Below the pieces are notes generated by a model. That model was not told the origin of the DNA, did not search any database, and worked only from the letters and a program-made list of their open reading frames with translations. A program made the position numbers and the translations under genes. A DNA stretch of 64,000 nucleotides, from positions 8,308,001-8,372,000 of the forward strand of contig NZ_RKQF01000001.1 of assembly GCF_003814875.1 (NCBI RefSeq), written 5' to 3'. The stretch comes from Streptomyces sp. Ag109_O5-1 (GTDB lineage Bacteria > Actinomycetota > Actinomycetes > Streptomycetales > Streptomycetaceae). This document shows, piece by piece, positions 16,351 through 25,345 of this stretch (positions within the stretch are counted from its first letter, which is position 1; every line of letters starts with the position of its first letter).

Positions 16351-16366
16351 CCCTGACCGGTGTTTG

Positions 16367-16660
16367 TCAGTGGCGGTGCATTCGGTTGGCGATCGCGTGG
16401 CCGATGAACAGGTAGACCACCGCTGCCAGGCCGTAACCGGCCACCACTCGGGCCCACGCCTTGTGGAAGGTGAACAGGTCGTGTGACCAGCCGGCCAGCC
16501 AGTCGGCCGCCTCGTGGACGAACTGGACCAGGGTGTTCGCCCGGTTCGCGTCCAGCAGGTACATCACGATCCAGAGGCCCAGGATCAGGGCCATGACGTC
16601 GGCGATGGCCGCGACGACCATCCCAGCCTGATTCGCACCCTTGCCAGATTCGGGGGACAT
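16367..16660 (-). CDS. Small membrane protein (97 aa)
   Basis: Two hydrophobic helices, about residues 14-37 (MVVAAIADVMALILGLW) and 70-90 (VVAGYGLAAVVYLFIGHAI), flank an aromatic-rich loop. GGAGG stands upstream of the ATG at 16660. There is no known function. Confidence 0.75.
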   Translation of the reverse strand: MSPESGKGANQAGMVVAAIADVMALILGLWIVMYLLDANRANTLVQFVHEAADWLAGWSHDLFTFHKAWARVVAGYGLAAVVYLFIGHAIANRMHRH

Positions 16661-16795
16661 ACCCTCCGGGTTGCCGCGGAACGGTCCTTGAAACCTGAAC
16701 GGCGTTCCTCCCGAGTGGCGAGGTGCCGCCATTTGGGTGAGGCTGCCGGAGGAAGCAACCGCTCGGGGAGGAATCGAGACACACGGGAGGATCCC

Positions 16796-17362
16796 GTGCC
16801 CGTACCGATACGGCGCCTCGTCGTCGCGCTTACCCTCTGCTGCGCCCTGGTCGCCGGTGTCACCGCCTGCGGCGGCAGCACACAGAGCAAGTCCATCGAC
16901 ACCGGCATAGTGGCGGCCCCCGTGGCCGACACACCCAGTCCGACCACGCCCGCGGAGAGACAGAAGCTCGCCAAGGCACGGTTCGTCGCCAACGCGGGTC
17001 TCGCCGCCGGCGCGACCTACCAGTGGATCGTGAAGCCCTGGAAGGCGGGCAAGTTCAAGAAGGGTGCCCACGGCCGCACCTTCACCCTGATCAAGGCCGC
17101 CGCGGCCGGTGGCTTCGCCTACAACCGGCTCAAGGCCGCCAAGCGGAACGCCGAGGGCGATCCGCTGCTGTCCAAGGCCATCGCACCGCTCTCCGCCGGT
17201 ATCGACTCGCTGAAGAGCCTGCCGGCCAAGCTCCGTTCGGGCGACGGGAACGCGGCCGGTGCCTTCGACGACGTCATCAACAAGGTCAAGGACGCGGGCC
17301 AGAGCGCGGGCGCCCCGGTGCACAACCAGGTGCCGTCGGCCCACCAGCTCAGCGGAGGCTGA
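16796..17362 (+). CDS. Putative lipoprotein
   Basis: 188 residues; the signal peptide ends in lipobox VTACGGS (Cys near 23). The mature part is Ala/Lys-rich, with a helical segment KAGKFKKGAHGRTFTLIKAAAAGG that suggests a membrane-surface or peptide-binding role. The GTG start follows GGGAGG. There is no family assignment. Confidence 0.8.
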   Translation: MPVPIRRLVVALTLCCALVAGVTACGGSTQSKSIDTGIVAAPVADTPSPTTPAERQKLAKARFVANAGLAAGATYQWIVKPWKAGKFKKGAHGRTFTLIKAAAAGGFAYNRLKAAKRNAEGDPLLSKAIAPLSAGIDSLKSLPAKLRSGDGNAAGAFDDVINKVKDAGQSAGAPVHNQVPSAHQLSGG

Positions 17363-17392
17363 GCCCACGAGCCCACGAGCCCACGAGCTCAC
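17361..17392. repeat. Short tandem repeat GAGCCCAC x3
   Basis: Eight-base units are repeated at the end of the lipoprotein gene, up to the stop of the convergent oxidoreductase gene. Confidence 0.75.
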
Positions 17393-17396
17393 CGGC

Positions 17397-18407
17397 TCAC
17401 GAGTTCAGCTCGGCGAGCACCCGTAGCGTGTGAGGGTCCGGTGCCAGGGCCAGCAGGTCCGTCACCGGACCCTTGCGCCACAACTCCAGCCGCTCGGCGA
17501 TGCGTTCGCGCGGACCGACCAGCGAGATCTCGTCGGCGAACGCGTCCGGCACCGCCAGCACCGCCTCCTCACGGCGCCCGGACAGGAACAGCTCCTGGAT
17601 CCGCCGCGCCTCCTCCTCGTACCCCATGCGCGCCATGAGGTCGGCGTGGAAGTTTCGGGCCGCGTGCCCCATCCCGCCGATGTAGAAGCCGAGCATGGCC
17701 TTCACGGGCAGCAGCCCGGCGGCGATGTCGTCACAGACCCTGACCTGGGCCAAGGGGGCGACCAGGAACCCCTCCGGCAGACCGGCCATCGCGGGGCCGT
17801 ACACCTCGGGCCGGCTGGGCGCCCAGTACAGCGGCAGCCAGCCGTCGGCAATCCGGACCGTCTGGGCCACGTTCTTCGGCCCCTCGGCACCGAGCAGGAC
17901 CGGCAGATCGGCGCGGAGAGGATGGGTGATCGGCTTCAACGGCTTGCCGAGACCGGTGGCGTCCGGCCCTCGGTACGGGTGCGAGTGGAACCGGCCGTCC
18001 ACCGCCACCGGCCCCTCCCGGCGCAGCACCTGCCGTACGACGTCCACGTACTCCCGGGTCGCGGTCAGCGGCGACTTCGGGAACGGGCGTCCGTACCAGC
18101 CCTCGACGACCTGCGGCCCGGACAGGCCGAGCCCCAGCATCACCCGGCCGCCCGACAGATGGTCCAGGGTCAGCGCGTGCATCGCGGTGGTGGTCGGCGA
18201 GCGGGCGGCCATCTGGGCAACGGCCGTGCCCAGCTTGATGGTCGACGTCCGGGCGGCGATCCAGGTGAGCGGGGTGAAGACGTCCGAGCCCCAGGACTCC
18301 GCCGTCCACACCGAGTGATACCCGAGCCGCTCGGCCTCCTGCGCGAGCGGAACGTGGTCCGGGGAGGGGCCGCGCCCCCAGTAGCCGAGTGCCAACCCGA
18401 GCCGCAT
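17397..18407 (-). CDS. LLM-class (luciferase-like) F420-dependent oxidoreductase
   Basis: A 336-residue TIM-barrel oxidoreductase of the luciferase-like superfamily. The first strand is MRLGLALGYWG. Further on are the substrate/flavin-site SVWTAESWGSDVFTP and the RVMLGLGLSGPQVVEGWYG block typical of actinobacterial F420 enzymes. The substrate is unknown. AGGAGG is upstream of the ATG at 18407. Confidence 0.87.
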   Translation of the reverse strand: MRLGLALGYWGRGPSPDHVPLAQEAERLGYHSVWTAESWGSDVFTPLTWIAARTSTIKLGTAVAQMAARSPTTTAMHALTLDHLSGGRVMLGLGLSGPQVVEGWYGRPFPKSPLTATREYVDVVRQVLRREGPVAVDGRFHSHPYRGPDATGLGKPLKPITHPLRADLPVLLGAEGPKNVAQTVRIADGWLPLYWAPSRPEVYGPAMAGLPEGFLVAPLAQVRVCDDIAAGLLPVKAMLGFYIGGMGHAARNFHADLMARMGYEEEARRIQELFLSGRREEAVLAVPDAFADEISLVGPRERIAERLELWRKGPVTDLLALAPDPHTLRVLAELNS

Positions 18408-18460
18408 GAGGACCTCCTGACGAAGGGTCAGATCTCCGAAGGTCACTGGACTGTACGACA

Positions 18461-18492
18461 ACGGCCCCTCGCCCGAAAGGGCAAGGGGCCGT
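18461..18492 (-). terminator. Intrinsic terminator
   Basis: ACGGCCCCTCGCCC and GGGCAAGGGGCCGT form a 14-base stem (one G-T pair) with a four-base loop. It follows the stop of the minus-strand gene at 18507. Confidence 0.8.
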
Positions 18493-18506
18493 AGGTGCGG
18501 GCCGGT

Positions 18507-19310
18507 TCAGCCGCGCTGGATTCCGGAGGTGTCCTGCAGCACGCCACGGCGGCCGTCCTGTGTCTGCGCGACCAGGGCGGCACCGCGCTGCTCCACCGCC
18601 AAGTACCAGGTGCCGGGCGCGAGTTCGGCGATCGGCGCGGTCGAGCCGTCCTCCGCGAACAGCGGACGCGACACCGGGACGGCGAACCAGAACGGCGAGA
18701 AGTCCGCGGCCGGCGGCTGCTGTGCCGCGGCCGGGGGCTGCGGCTGACCCGGCTGGCTCTGCTGGCCGAAGGGCTGGCCGGGCTGCGGCTGCGCGCCGTA
18801 CGGCTGCTGCGGGGCACCGGCGCCGGGGTAGCCGTAGCCGCCGGGAGGCTGGGCGCCGTAGGGCTGCGGGGCCTGCGGCTTGGGGGCCGGGACCAGTGCC
18901 GCCTGGAGAGCCGGGACCAGGGGGGTGGCGATGGCGGCCGCGGCCAGGACCAGGGCCGCGAGCAGACCGAGGAACAGGCCGGCGCCGGCGTCCACGCCCT
19001 CGGGAACGTCCACCAGCGACCAGAACAGCGTCCAGGCGGAGAGGATCGCGAAGCCCGTGCCGACCATGCCGAGGTCCAGGCCGAGCACCTTGCGCTGCTG
19101 CGGCAGGGCGCGGTTGAGAACGATCAGCGCGCCACCGATGACGGCCCCCATGTACGTGCCCAGGCCTGTCCCGAGGTCGTCCCAGGCGTTCCGGCTGAAG
19201 GTGAGACCGGAGCTGGAGTAGGAGTAGGCAGCGAGGAACGACGCGATGAACAGCAATACCGCTGCTCCGATCACCACGCCGTCGCCTCTAGTGAGGGAGC
19301 GGATATTCAC
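18507..19310 (-). CDS. Membrane protein with Pro/Gln/Gly-rich cytoplasmic region (DUF5336-like)
   Basis: 267 residues: four predicted membrane helices in the first 140, then a low-complexity Pro-Gln-Gly-Tyr stretch (about 145-205), then a compact C-terminal domain (WFAVPVSRPLFAEDG...). The layout matches actinobacterial DUF5336-type proteins. The function is unknown. Confidence 0.75.
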   Translation of the reverse strand: MNIRSLTRGDGVVIGAAVLLFIASFLAAYSYSSSGLTFSRNAWDDLGTGLGTYMGAVIGGALIVLNRALPQQRKVLGLDLGMVGTGFAILSAWTLFWSLVDVPEGVDAGAGLFLGLLAALVLAAAAIATPLVPALQAALVPAPKPQAPQPYGAQPPGGYGYPGAGAPQQPYGAQPQPGQPFGQQSQPGQPQPPAAAQQPPAADFSPFWFAVPVSRPLFAEDGSTAPIAELAPGTWYLAVEQRGAALVAQTQDGRRGVLQDTSGIQRG

Positions 19311-19543
19311 TTCAGGTCCTTCGTAGGTCGTCTCGTCGGCAGAGGAGGCGTCGAACGTGGCCTCTCATCGTGGAAAGGACACTATCGTCCGGCCGATCGG
19401 AGTGTCCGCCCGGTCCTGCCCGCCGTTGGCCACCCAGTGCAGGAAACTCACGATTCCGTTACCCAAGCCTCAGCGACCGTACGCCCGTCGGCCGGGACCG
19501 AGAGGTGCCCGATCCCGGGGACGGCCGTCGAACGGGGCGTCCG

Positions 19544-20461
19544 CTAGTTGCTGAGGAAGTCCGCGAGGCCGTCCGAGATGCCCTGGGCCGCCTTCTGCCG
19601 CCAGGCCCCGCTGGTCAGCAGTGCCGCGTCCTTGCTGTCGCGCATGTTGCCGCACTCGATGAACACCTTGGGAACCGTGGACAGATTGAGTCCGCCGAGG
19701 TCCTTGCGTACGTCAAGTCCCGTGCCGTTGCCCACGTAGTTGGACGGTGCGCTGCCCGTGACCTTCGCGAAGTCCTTCTCGACGCGCTCCCCGAGGGTCC
19801 GCGAGGGTCCGACGATGGGGCGGGTGTCGGCGGCGCCGGAGTGCACGGTCGCGGGCAGGATGACATGGAAGCCGCGGTCGCCCTCGGGCGCTCCGTCGGC
19901 GTGGATGGAGATGGCGGCGTCGGCGTGCGCGTCGTTCCCGATCGCCGCGCGCTTGTCCACGCACGGCCCCCAGGCCGGCCGGTCCCCGTCATGGGTCATC
20001 TTCACCGTCGCGCCCTGCTTCTCCAGCAGCGCCCGCAGCCGGTGCGCGACATCGAGCGTGAACCGGGCCTCGCTGTAACCGGCGTTGGTCGACGTCCCCG
20101 TCGTATCGCACTCCTTCCAGTTCGTCCCGATGTTCACCTTCTGGTTGATCTCGGACGCGTGCTGGAAGTTGCCGGGGTTGTGCCCCGGGTCGATGAGGAT
20201 CACCTTGCCCGCGAGGGAGCCGGAGGGTGTCGGAACGGGCGCCTTGGCGTCATCGTCGGGCGACGCGGGCGCCGACTTGGGCGTGGCCGCGCTCGCCTGC
20301 CCGGCATCGTCGCCGCCGGGCCTGCCCACGCCCTCGTACACCACCCATCCGAGCAGTGCACCGGGCACCAGCGCGGCAAGGCCGACGGCGAGCGGCGCCC
20401 GCCGGAACCGGCGCTGCTGCGGGGGATCGAATTCCGGGCCTGTGTACGACACGTCTGCCAC
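19544..20461 (-). CDS. N-acetylmuramoyl-L-alanine amidase (Amidase_3)
   Basis: A 305-residue, membrane-anchored (helix about 24-44) zinc amidase. The catalytic signature IDPGHN is near 91, a Glu ligand follows in the YSEARFTLD block, and SIHADG and FIECGNM are present. It cleaves the amide between muramic acid and the stem peptide outside the membrane. A Ser/Pro/Asp linker separates anchor and enzyme. Confidence 0.92.
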   Translation of the reverse strand: MADVSYTGPEFDPPQQRRFRRAPLAVGLAALVPGALLGWVVYEGVGRPGGDDAGQASAATPKSAPASPDDDAKAPVPTPSGSLAGKVILIDPGHNPGNFQHASEINQKVNIGTNWKECDTTGTSTNAGYSEARFTLDVAHRLRALLEKQGATVKMTHDGDRPAWGPCVDKRAAIGNDAHADAAISIHADGAPEGDRGFHVILPATVHSGAADTRPIVGPSRTLGERVEKDFAKVTGSAPSNYVGNGTGLDVRKDLGGLNLSTVPKVFIECGNMRDSKDAALLTSGAWRQKAAQGISDGLADFLSN

Positions 20462-20538
20462 CCTAACCGTCGTCCAGGGTGTCCATACGGTCGATGACGG
20501 CCCTTCGGGTGACCCGTGTCACCCGCCCCGGGGCCCCG

Positions 20539-20835
20539 TCAGCATCCGCCTTCGTCGTAGTAGGCGTAGTAACCGGCGTTGTAACCGCGGAGGTAGTCAC
20601 TGTTACGGCTCGAAGGGGTATAACCTTCGCAATTCTGGCCGTCGTACTTACCGTCGCTGTAACCGCGCCGGTAGTCGGCACGTGACTGAGGGGCGAGGTT
20701 GTGTGCGGCCTGTGCCGTGAGCGCCGGCGAGCCGGCCGGGGTGGCTACGGCCTGCGGTCCCACGCCTGGCACGAGTGCCAGGCTCCCCGCGGCGATCGGG
20801 CCTGCAAGCAGTACGAGGATTCGCTTCGCGCGCAT
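20539..20835 (-). CDS. Small secreted Tyr/Gly-rich repeat protein
   Basis: 98 residues: a signal peptide (1-about 30), then two degenerate repeats (YRRGYSDGKYDGQNC and YLRGYNAGYYAYYDEGGC), each ending in Cys. Two cysteines could form a disulfide. An alternative ATG lies 12 bases upstream. The function is unknown; the sequence suggests a matrix or envelope protein. Confidence 0.7.
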   Translation of the reverse strand: MRAKRILVLLAGPIAAGSLALVPGVGPQAVATPAGSPALTAQAAHNLAPQSRADYRRGYSDGKYDGQNCEGYTPSSRNSDYLRGYNAGYYAYYDEGGC

Positions 20836-21080
20836 GGTGATTCCCATTCCGGAAACGAGGATGAGTATCTGGTGCCTCGACCCGGCCGGGGGAGAGTTCT
20901 CGCGACAGCCGGCCCGGTGGACGCTCGGTGTGAGCCGTCTGGGCGACCAGGTGGCGGTGGGCTCCGCCTCAGGCGCCGACTGTGCGAATTGCCGACCACT
21001 TCCGGCTGTGGCGCCCGCATTTCGACGGTATCGACTCATATCCGTCATGTCCACTCGCGCGAAGGGGCGTGCCGGCGCCC

Positions 21081-21734
21081 TCAGATCCCCGTCCCCGTTC
21101 GCCGCAGGACGCGCAGCGAGTCCTGGGCCGAGACCTCCGTGAACGCGCCCGACTCCAGGGCGCGGAGGTAGACGCGGTAAGGGGCCTGGCCGGTGAACTC
21201 GTCCTTCGGGTCGGGAAAGACGTCGTGGATCAACAGCAGCCCGCCCGGGGCCACATGGGGGGCCCAGCCCTCGTAGTCGGCGGTGGCGTGCTCGTCGGTG
21301 TGCCCGCCGTCGATGAAGACGAACCCGAGCGGGGAGTTCCAGAAGGCGGCGACCTGCGGGGAGCGGCCGACGATCGCGACGACATGGTCTTCGAGGCCGG
21401 CGCGGTGCAGGGTCCGCCGGAAGGCCGGCAGCGTGTCCATCAGCCCGATCTCCGGGTCGACCGTCTCCGGGTCGTGGTAGTCCCAGCCGGGCTGCTGCTC
21501 CTCGCTGCCCCGGTGGTGGTCGAGGGTGAGCGCGGTGACTCCGGCCGCGCGGGCGGCGTCGGCGAGGAGCACGGTGGAGCGTCCGCAGTACGTTCCGACC
21601 TCAAGGAGGGGGAGCCCCAGGGCTCCGGCCTCGACAGCGGCCGCGTACAGCGCCAGCCCTTCGTCCACAGGCATGAACCCCTTGGCCGCCTCGAACGCGG
21701 CCAGGATCTCGGGCTTGGGGGCTGCCGCGGTCAT
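21081..21734 (-). CDS. Class I SAM methyltransferase (Methyltransf_24 type)
   Basis: A 217-residue enzyme with motif I LLEVGTYCGRST, acidic LDHHRG, and FVFIDGGHTDEH with LLLIHDVF, the pattern of the cephalosporin-hydroxylase/rhamnosyl-O-methyltransferase group. The substrate is unknown. The ATG at 21734 has AAGGA upstream. Confidence 0.85.
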   Translation of the reverse strand: MTAAAPKPEILAAFEAAKGFMPVDEGLALYAAAVEAGALGLPLLEVGTYCGRSTVLLADAARAAGVTALTLDHHRGSEEQQPGWDYHDPETVDPEIGLMDTLPAFRRTLHRAGLEDHVVAIVGRSPQVAAFWNSPLGFVFIDGGHTDEHATADYEGWAPHVAPGGLLLIHDVFPDPKDEFTGQAPYRVYLRALESGAFTEVSAQDSLRVLRRTGTGI

Positions 21735-21779
21735 AGGGGGTCCTTCCGGTCGTACGACGGTCTCGGCGCCCCATGCTGT

Positions 21780-21811
21780 CGTACCCCCTGTCGATGATTC
21801 GACAGGGGGTA
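21780..21811 (-). terminator. Terminator hairpin downstream of the MFS gene
   Basis: GTACCCCCTGTCG and CGACAGGGGGTAC are perfect arms around a six-base loop, between the MFS stop at 21899 and the methyltransferase start. Confidence 0.75.
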
Positions 21812-21814
21812 CGT

Positions 21815-21871
21815 GGGGCGCCCCGTAGGGGGCGCGGGGAACTGCGCGACCAGCCACAGAGCACCCGCACC
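21815..21871 (+). repeat. Dispersed palindromic repeat, copy B
   Basis: A GGGGCGCCCC hairpin and the tail GGGAACTGCGCGACCAGCC, followed by an A/C-rich stretch (GCACCCGCACCCG). It is intergenic, just beside a terminator hairpin. Confidence 0.85.
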
Positions 21872-21898
21872 CGCCAACCGGCAGGTCACGGCACGCCA

Positions 21899-23653
21899 CT
21901 AGGCGCTGACAGTCTCCCCAGGCAGTGAAAGATCCAGGTCAACAGCCCGCTCATCCCCCGCATGCGTCGCGGAAGAAGCCAGCGGCCCATGCCCGACCGC
22001 CATCGCGGCCAGCACATACGCCCCCTCCGCCGGCACGGCGAGCGCATACGTCCCGTCGTCACCGGAGAGCGTCGCGCCCGCCTGCCGCCCCCGCCGGTCG
22101 ATCAGCGTGACCTTGGCCCGGGCCACCGGGACCCCCTGCGCCGACAGGACGCGGCCACGGAAGCCCCGCAGCACCTCCTCCGCGGTGACGAGCGCGGCGT
22201 CTTCCTCGCTGCTCGCCCGCAGCTGCGTGTGCTGGGCGGCCTCGGCAGCCGGCAGGCTCCGCTTCGGCAGGAACAGGGCGAGGACCAGCCCCACCGCCAC
22301 CGCGCCCGTGGCGATCAGGAAGGACACCCGGAAGCCGTGCATGGTCGGGATCTCGACGCCGCCGACGTTGTTCGCGGTGTTCGCCAGCACCATGCCGATG
22401 ACGGCGCTGGACACGGACGTACCGATGGACCGCATCAGCGTGTTGAGGCCGTTGGCCGCGCCCGTCTCCGACGCCGGGACCGCGCCGACGATGAGCGCCG
22501 GCAGGGAGGAGTACGCGAGGCCGATGCCCGCGCCGAGGACGACCGCGATGACCAGGCTCTGCCAGGGCGCGCTCATCAGGCCGAGGCCCGCGCCGTAGCC
22601 GATCGCGATGATCAGCAGGCCGAGGATGAGGGTGGTCTTGGGGCCGTACTTGGCGGACAGGCGGGCGTAGACCGGGGCGGTGAACATCATCGTCAGGCCC
22701 AGCGGGGCGACCAGCAGACCCGCGGCGACCATCGACTGGCCGAGGCCGTAGCCCGTGGCCTTCGGGAGCTGGAGCAGCTGCGGAAGGACCAGCGAGACGA
22801 CGTAGAAGCTGACGCCGACCATGATCGACGCGAGGTTGGTGAACAGCACCGCCGGGCGGGCCGTGGTGCGCAGGTCGACCAGCGGGGCCGAGTGGCGCAG
22901 TTCGAAGACGCCCCACAGGAGGAGGACGGCGACGGAGGCGGCGAACAGGCCGAGCGTGGTGCCGGACGACCAGCCCCAGTCACTGCCCTTGGTGATGGGC
23001 AGGAGCAGCAGCACCAGGCCGGTGGACAGGCCCAGCGCGCCGACCACGTCGAAGGAGCCCTCCGCGCGCATCGGGGACTCCGGTACGACCAGGAGGGTCA
23101 GGGCTATGGAGAGCACGCCGAGGCCGGCGGCGCCGTAGAACAGGGCGTGCCAGTTCATGTGCTGCGCGACCAGGGCCGCCGCGGGCAGTGCGAGGCCGCC
23201 GCCGACGCCGATCGAGGAGCTCATCAGGGCCATTGCCGAGCCGAGCTTCTCGCGCGGCAGCATGTCGCGCATCAGGCCGATGCCCAGCGGGATCGCGCCC
23301 ATGGCGAAGCCCTGGAGGGTACGGCCGACGATCATCGTGAGCAGCTGGCTGGTGAGCGCGCTGACCAGGGCGCCGACCACCATCACGGCGAGGCTGAGGA
23401 TCAGCATCCGCCGCTTGCCGTAGAGGTCACCGAGGCGGCCCATGATCGGAGTGGCCACGGCACCGGACAGGAGCGTCGAGGTCAGGACCCAGGTGGCGTT
23501 GCTGGGCGCGGTGCCCAGCAGCTGCGGCAGGTCCTTGATGACCGGGACGAGCAGGGTCTGCATCACCGCGACCACGATGCCCGCGAAGGCGAGGACCGGG
23601 ACCAGGGCCCCGCTCGCGCCCCGGGTGGGCTGGTCGGTCGTCGTGTGCGTCAT
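21899..23653 (-). CDS. MFS drug exporter (DHA2, 14 helices) with C-terminal carboxypeptidase-regulatory-like domain
   Basis: A 584-residue transporter. MFS motif A GRLGDLYGKRRM is in the first cytoplasmic loop, motif C-like GGGLALP is present, and 14 hydrophobic segments are visible. From about residue 495 a soluble beta-sandwich-like tail follows (FRGRVLSAQGVPVARAKVTLIDRRG, continuing GDDGTYALAVPAEGAYV), which resembles a CarboxypepD_reg domain. On topology it would be cytoplasmic, which is unusual. It is divergent from the thiolase. Confidence 0.88.
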   Translation of the reverse strand: MTHTTTDQPTRGASGALVPVLAFAGIVVAVMQTLLVPVIKDLPQLLGTAPSNATWVLTSTLLSGAVATPIMGRLGDLYGKRRMLILSLAVMVVGALVSALTSQLLTMIVGRTLQGFAMGAIPLGIGLMRDMLPREKLGSAMALMSSSIGVGGGLALPAAALVAQHMNWHALFYGAAGLGVLSIALTLLVVPESPMRAEGSFDVVGALGLSTGLVLLLLPITKGSDWGWSSGTTLGLFAASVAVLLLWGVFELRHSAPLVDLRTTARPAVLFTNLASIMVGVSFYVVSLVLPQLLQLPKATGYGLGQSMVAAGLLVAPLGLTMMFTAPVYARLSAKYGPKTTLILGLLIIAIGYGAGLGLMSAPWQSLVIAVVLGAGIGLAYSSLPALIVGAVPASETGAANGLNTLMRSIGTSVSSAVIGMVLANTANNVGGVEIPTMHGFRVSFLIATGAVAVGLVLALFLPKRSLPAAEAAQHTQLRASSEEDAALVTAEEVLRGFRGRVLSAQGVPVARAKVTLIDRRGRQAGATLSGDDGTYALAVPAEGAYVLAAMAVGHGPLASSATHAGDERAVDLDLSLPGETVSA

Positions 23654-23814
23654 TGAGTGAGGCCTCCGGGCCGAGAGAGTGACGGGCAAGAAGTCGTGGA
23701 TAAGTGGTGGGTAAACCTCGTATGCACAGGCAACTATTCCGTTGCTTCGAGCTGCTAACGAATCCTTGACCATCCCATGGGTTTCTGATCCGTCGTCAAG
23801 GTCTGGCCAGTTTG

Positions 23815-23828
23815 TGGAACGTGTTCTA
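23815..23828. promoter_or_regulatory. KstR-like operator before the thiolase
   Basis: TGGAACGTGTTCTA is an exact match to TNNAACNNGTTNNA, 12 bases before the start codon. It overlaps a likely -10 (TCTAAT, 23825-23830), so the mRNA is probably nearly leaderless and a bound repressor would block the polymerase. Confidence 0.75.
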
Positions 23829-23840
23829 ATCTCCCGCGTC

Positions 23841-25040
23841 ATGGCTGCTGTGAAGGCGTATGTCGCCGGGGTCGGGATGACCAAGTTCGAGAAGCCCGAG
23901 ACCCGGGACTGGCAGTACTGGGACATGGTTCGGGAGGCGGGCGGCTCCGCTCTCGCCGACGCCGGGATCTCGTACGGCGATGTGGAACAGATTCCTGTCG
24001 GCTACTGTTTCCAGCCCTCCACCGCCGGTCAGCGTGCCGCCTATGAACTGGGTCTCACCGGCGTCCCCGTCTACAACGTCAACAACAACTGCGCCACCGG
24101 CGCGACCGCGCTGATGCTGGCCCGGCAGCTCGTCGAGGGCGGCGCGGCCGACTGCGTACTGGCGCTCGGCTTCGAGAAGATGAAGAAGGGCGCGCTCGGG
24201 AGCGGGGCCGACGGGGGCGACTTCGCCACCTCACCCGTCGCCCGGCACTACGGCATCATGGCCGCCCGGCACGGCTTCGAGATGACCCCGCCCACCGCCC
24301 AGATCTTCGGCGACGCGGCCCGCGAGCACATGGAGCGGTACGGCACCACGGAGGCGCAGCTCGCCGCGGTGGCCGCCAAGAACCACCGGCATTCGGCGGA
24401 CAACCCCTACGCCCAGTTCCAGGACGTCTACGACGTCGCCGACGTCCTCGCCGCCCGCACCGTCCACCGCCCGCTCACCAAGCTCCAGTGCTCGCCCACC
24501 TCCGACGGCGCGGCGGCCGCCGTGGTCGTCTCGGAACGCTTCGCAAAGCGGCGCGGACTCACCGGACTTGTCGAGATCGTCGCGCAGGCGATGACCACCG
24601 ACACCGAGGAGTCCTTCGCGTCGGGCTCGTGCATCGACGTCGTCGGGCAGCCGATGTCCCGGGCGGCGGCCCGGCAGGTGTACGACCGCTCCGGCCTCGG
24701 CATCGAGGACGTCGACGTCGTCGAACTGCACGACTGCTTCTCGGTCAACGAGCTGCTGACGTACGAGGCGCTCGGCATGTGCGCCGTCGGCGAGTCGGGC
24801 AAGCTCGTCGAGTCCGGCGCGACCACGTACGGCGGGCGCTGGGTGGTGAACCCCTCCGGAGGGCTCATCTCCAAGGGGCATCCGCTCGGCGCGACCGGGC
24901 TCGCGCAGACCGCCGAGCTGGTGTGGCAGCTGCGCGGCGCGGCAGGGGACCGGCAGGTCGCGGGCGCGCGGGTGGGACTGGCGCACAACATCGGGCTGGG
25001 CGGGGCGGCGGTGGTGACGCTGCTGCGCGGGGCGGCGTAG
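23841..25040 (+). CDS. SCP-x/Ltp-type thiolase (lipid-transfer acetyl-CoA acetyltransferase)
   Basis: A 399-residue thiolase of the SCP-x class. The nucleophile Cys is in NNNCATGATA (residue 84), the catalytic His in GHPLGATG (about 347), and HNIGLGGAAVV closes the fold. Mycobacterial relatives (Ltp2-4) act at the last step of sterol side-chain beta-oxidation. A perfect KstR-like box sits in its promoter. Beta-ketoacyl-CoA cleavage is secure; the sterol substrate is inferred. Confidence 0.92.
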   Translation: MAAVKAYVAGVGMTKFEKPETRDWQYWDMVREAGGSALADAGISYGDVEQIPVGYCFQPSTAGQRAAYELGLTGVPVYNVNNNCATGATALMLARQLVEGGAADCVLALGFEKMKKGALGSGADGGDFATSPVARHYGIMAARHGFEMTPPTAQIFGDAAREHMERYGTTEAQLAAVAAKNHRHSADNPYAQFQDVYDVADVLAARTVHRPLTKLQCSPTSDGAAAAVVVSERFAKRRGLTGLVEIVAQAMTTDTEESFASGSCIDVVGQPMSRAAARQVYDRSGLGIEDVDVVELHDCFSVNELLTYEALGMCAVGESGKLVESGATTYGGRWVVNPSGGLISKGHPLGATGLAQTAELVWQLRGAAGDRQVAGARVGLAHNIGLGGAAVVTLLRGAA

Positions 25041-25206
25041 GCCGTACACGTCGACGATCGCGGCGGCCCGGACCGGCGGTGCCGGCGACGCGGCCGCCCT
25101 GACGGAGGGGTACGCGGCGGCCTTCCGCACCAGCACCGGGCTGCTGCTGGCCGGGGCGGTGCTGATGCTGCTGTGGCTGCCGCGCCCGAACGCCTCCACG
25201 AGGTAG
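25041..25206 (+). pseudogene. C-terminal remnant of an MFS transporter
   Basis: Directly after the thiolase stop, one frame reads ALTEGYAAAFRTSTGLL, then LAGAVLMLLWLPRPNASTR and a TAG at 25204. This looks like the last helix of a DHA2-type exporter. No start or body is present, so it is a decayed fragment. Confidence 0.6.
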
Positions 25207-25300
25207 CCCGGAAGTTCCGGCGGGGCCGGCCGAGGGCACTGGCGAGGCAGGCCGGAAGTTCTGGCGAGGTCGGCCGGAAAGTTCTGGCGGGGCAGGCAAC
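25207..25300 (+). repeat. Three imperfect direct repeats
   Basis: GCCGGAAGTTCYGGCGRGG occurs three times with small changes (starting near 25207, 25249 and 25273), between the MFS remnant and the sigma-factor promoter. Confidence 0.7.
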
Positions 25301-25345
25301 GGTCCGGGCGGGTCGCGGACTCCTCTTTACATCTAGGAGGTGCCC

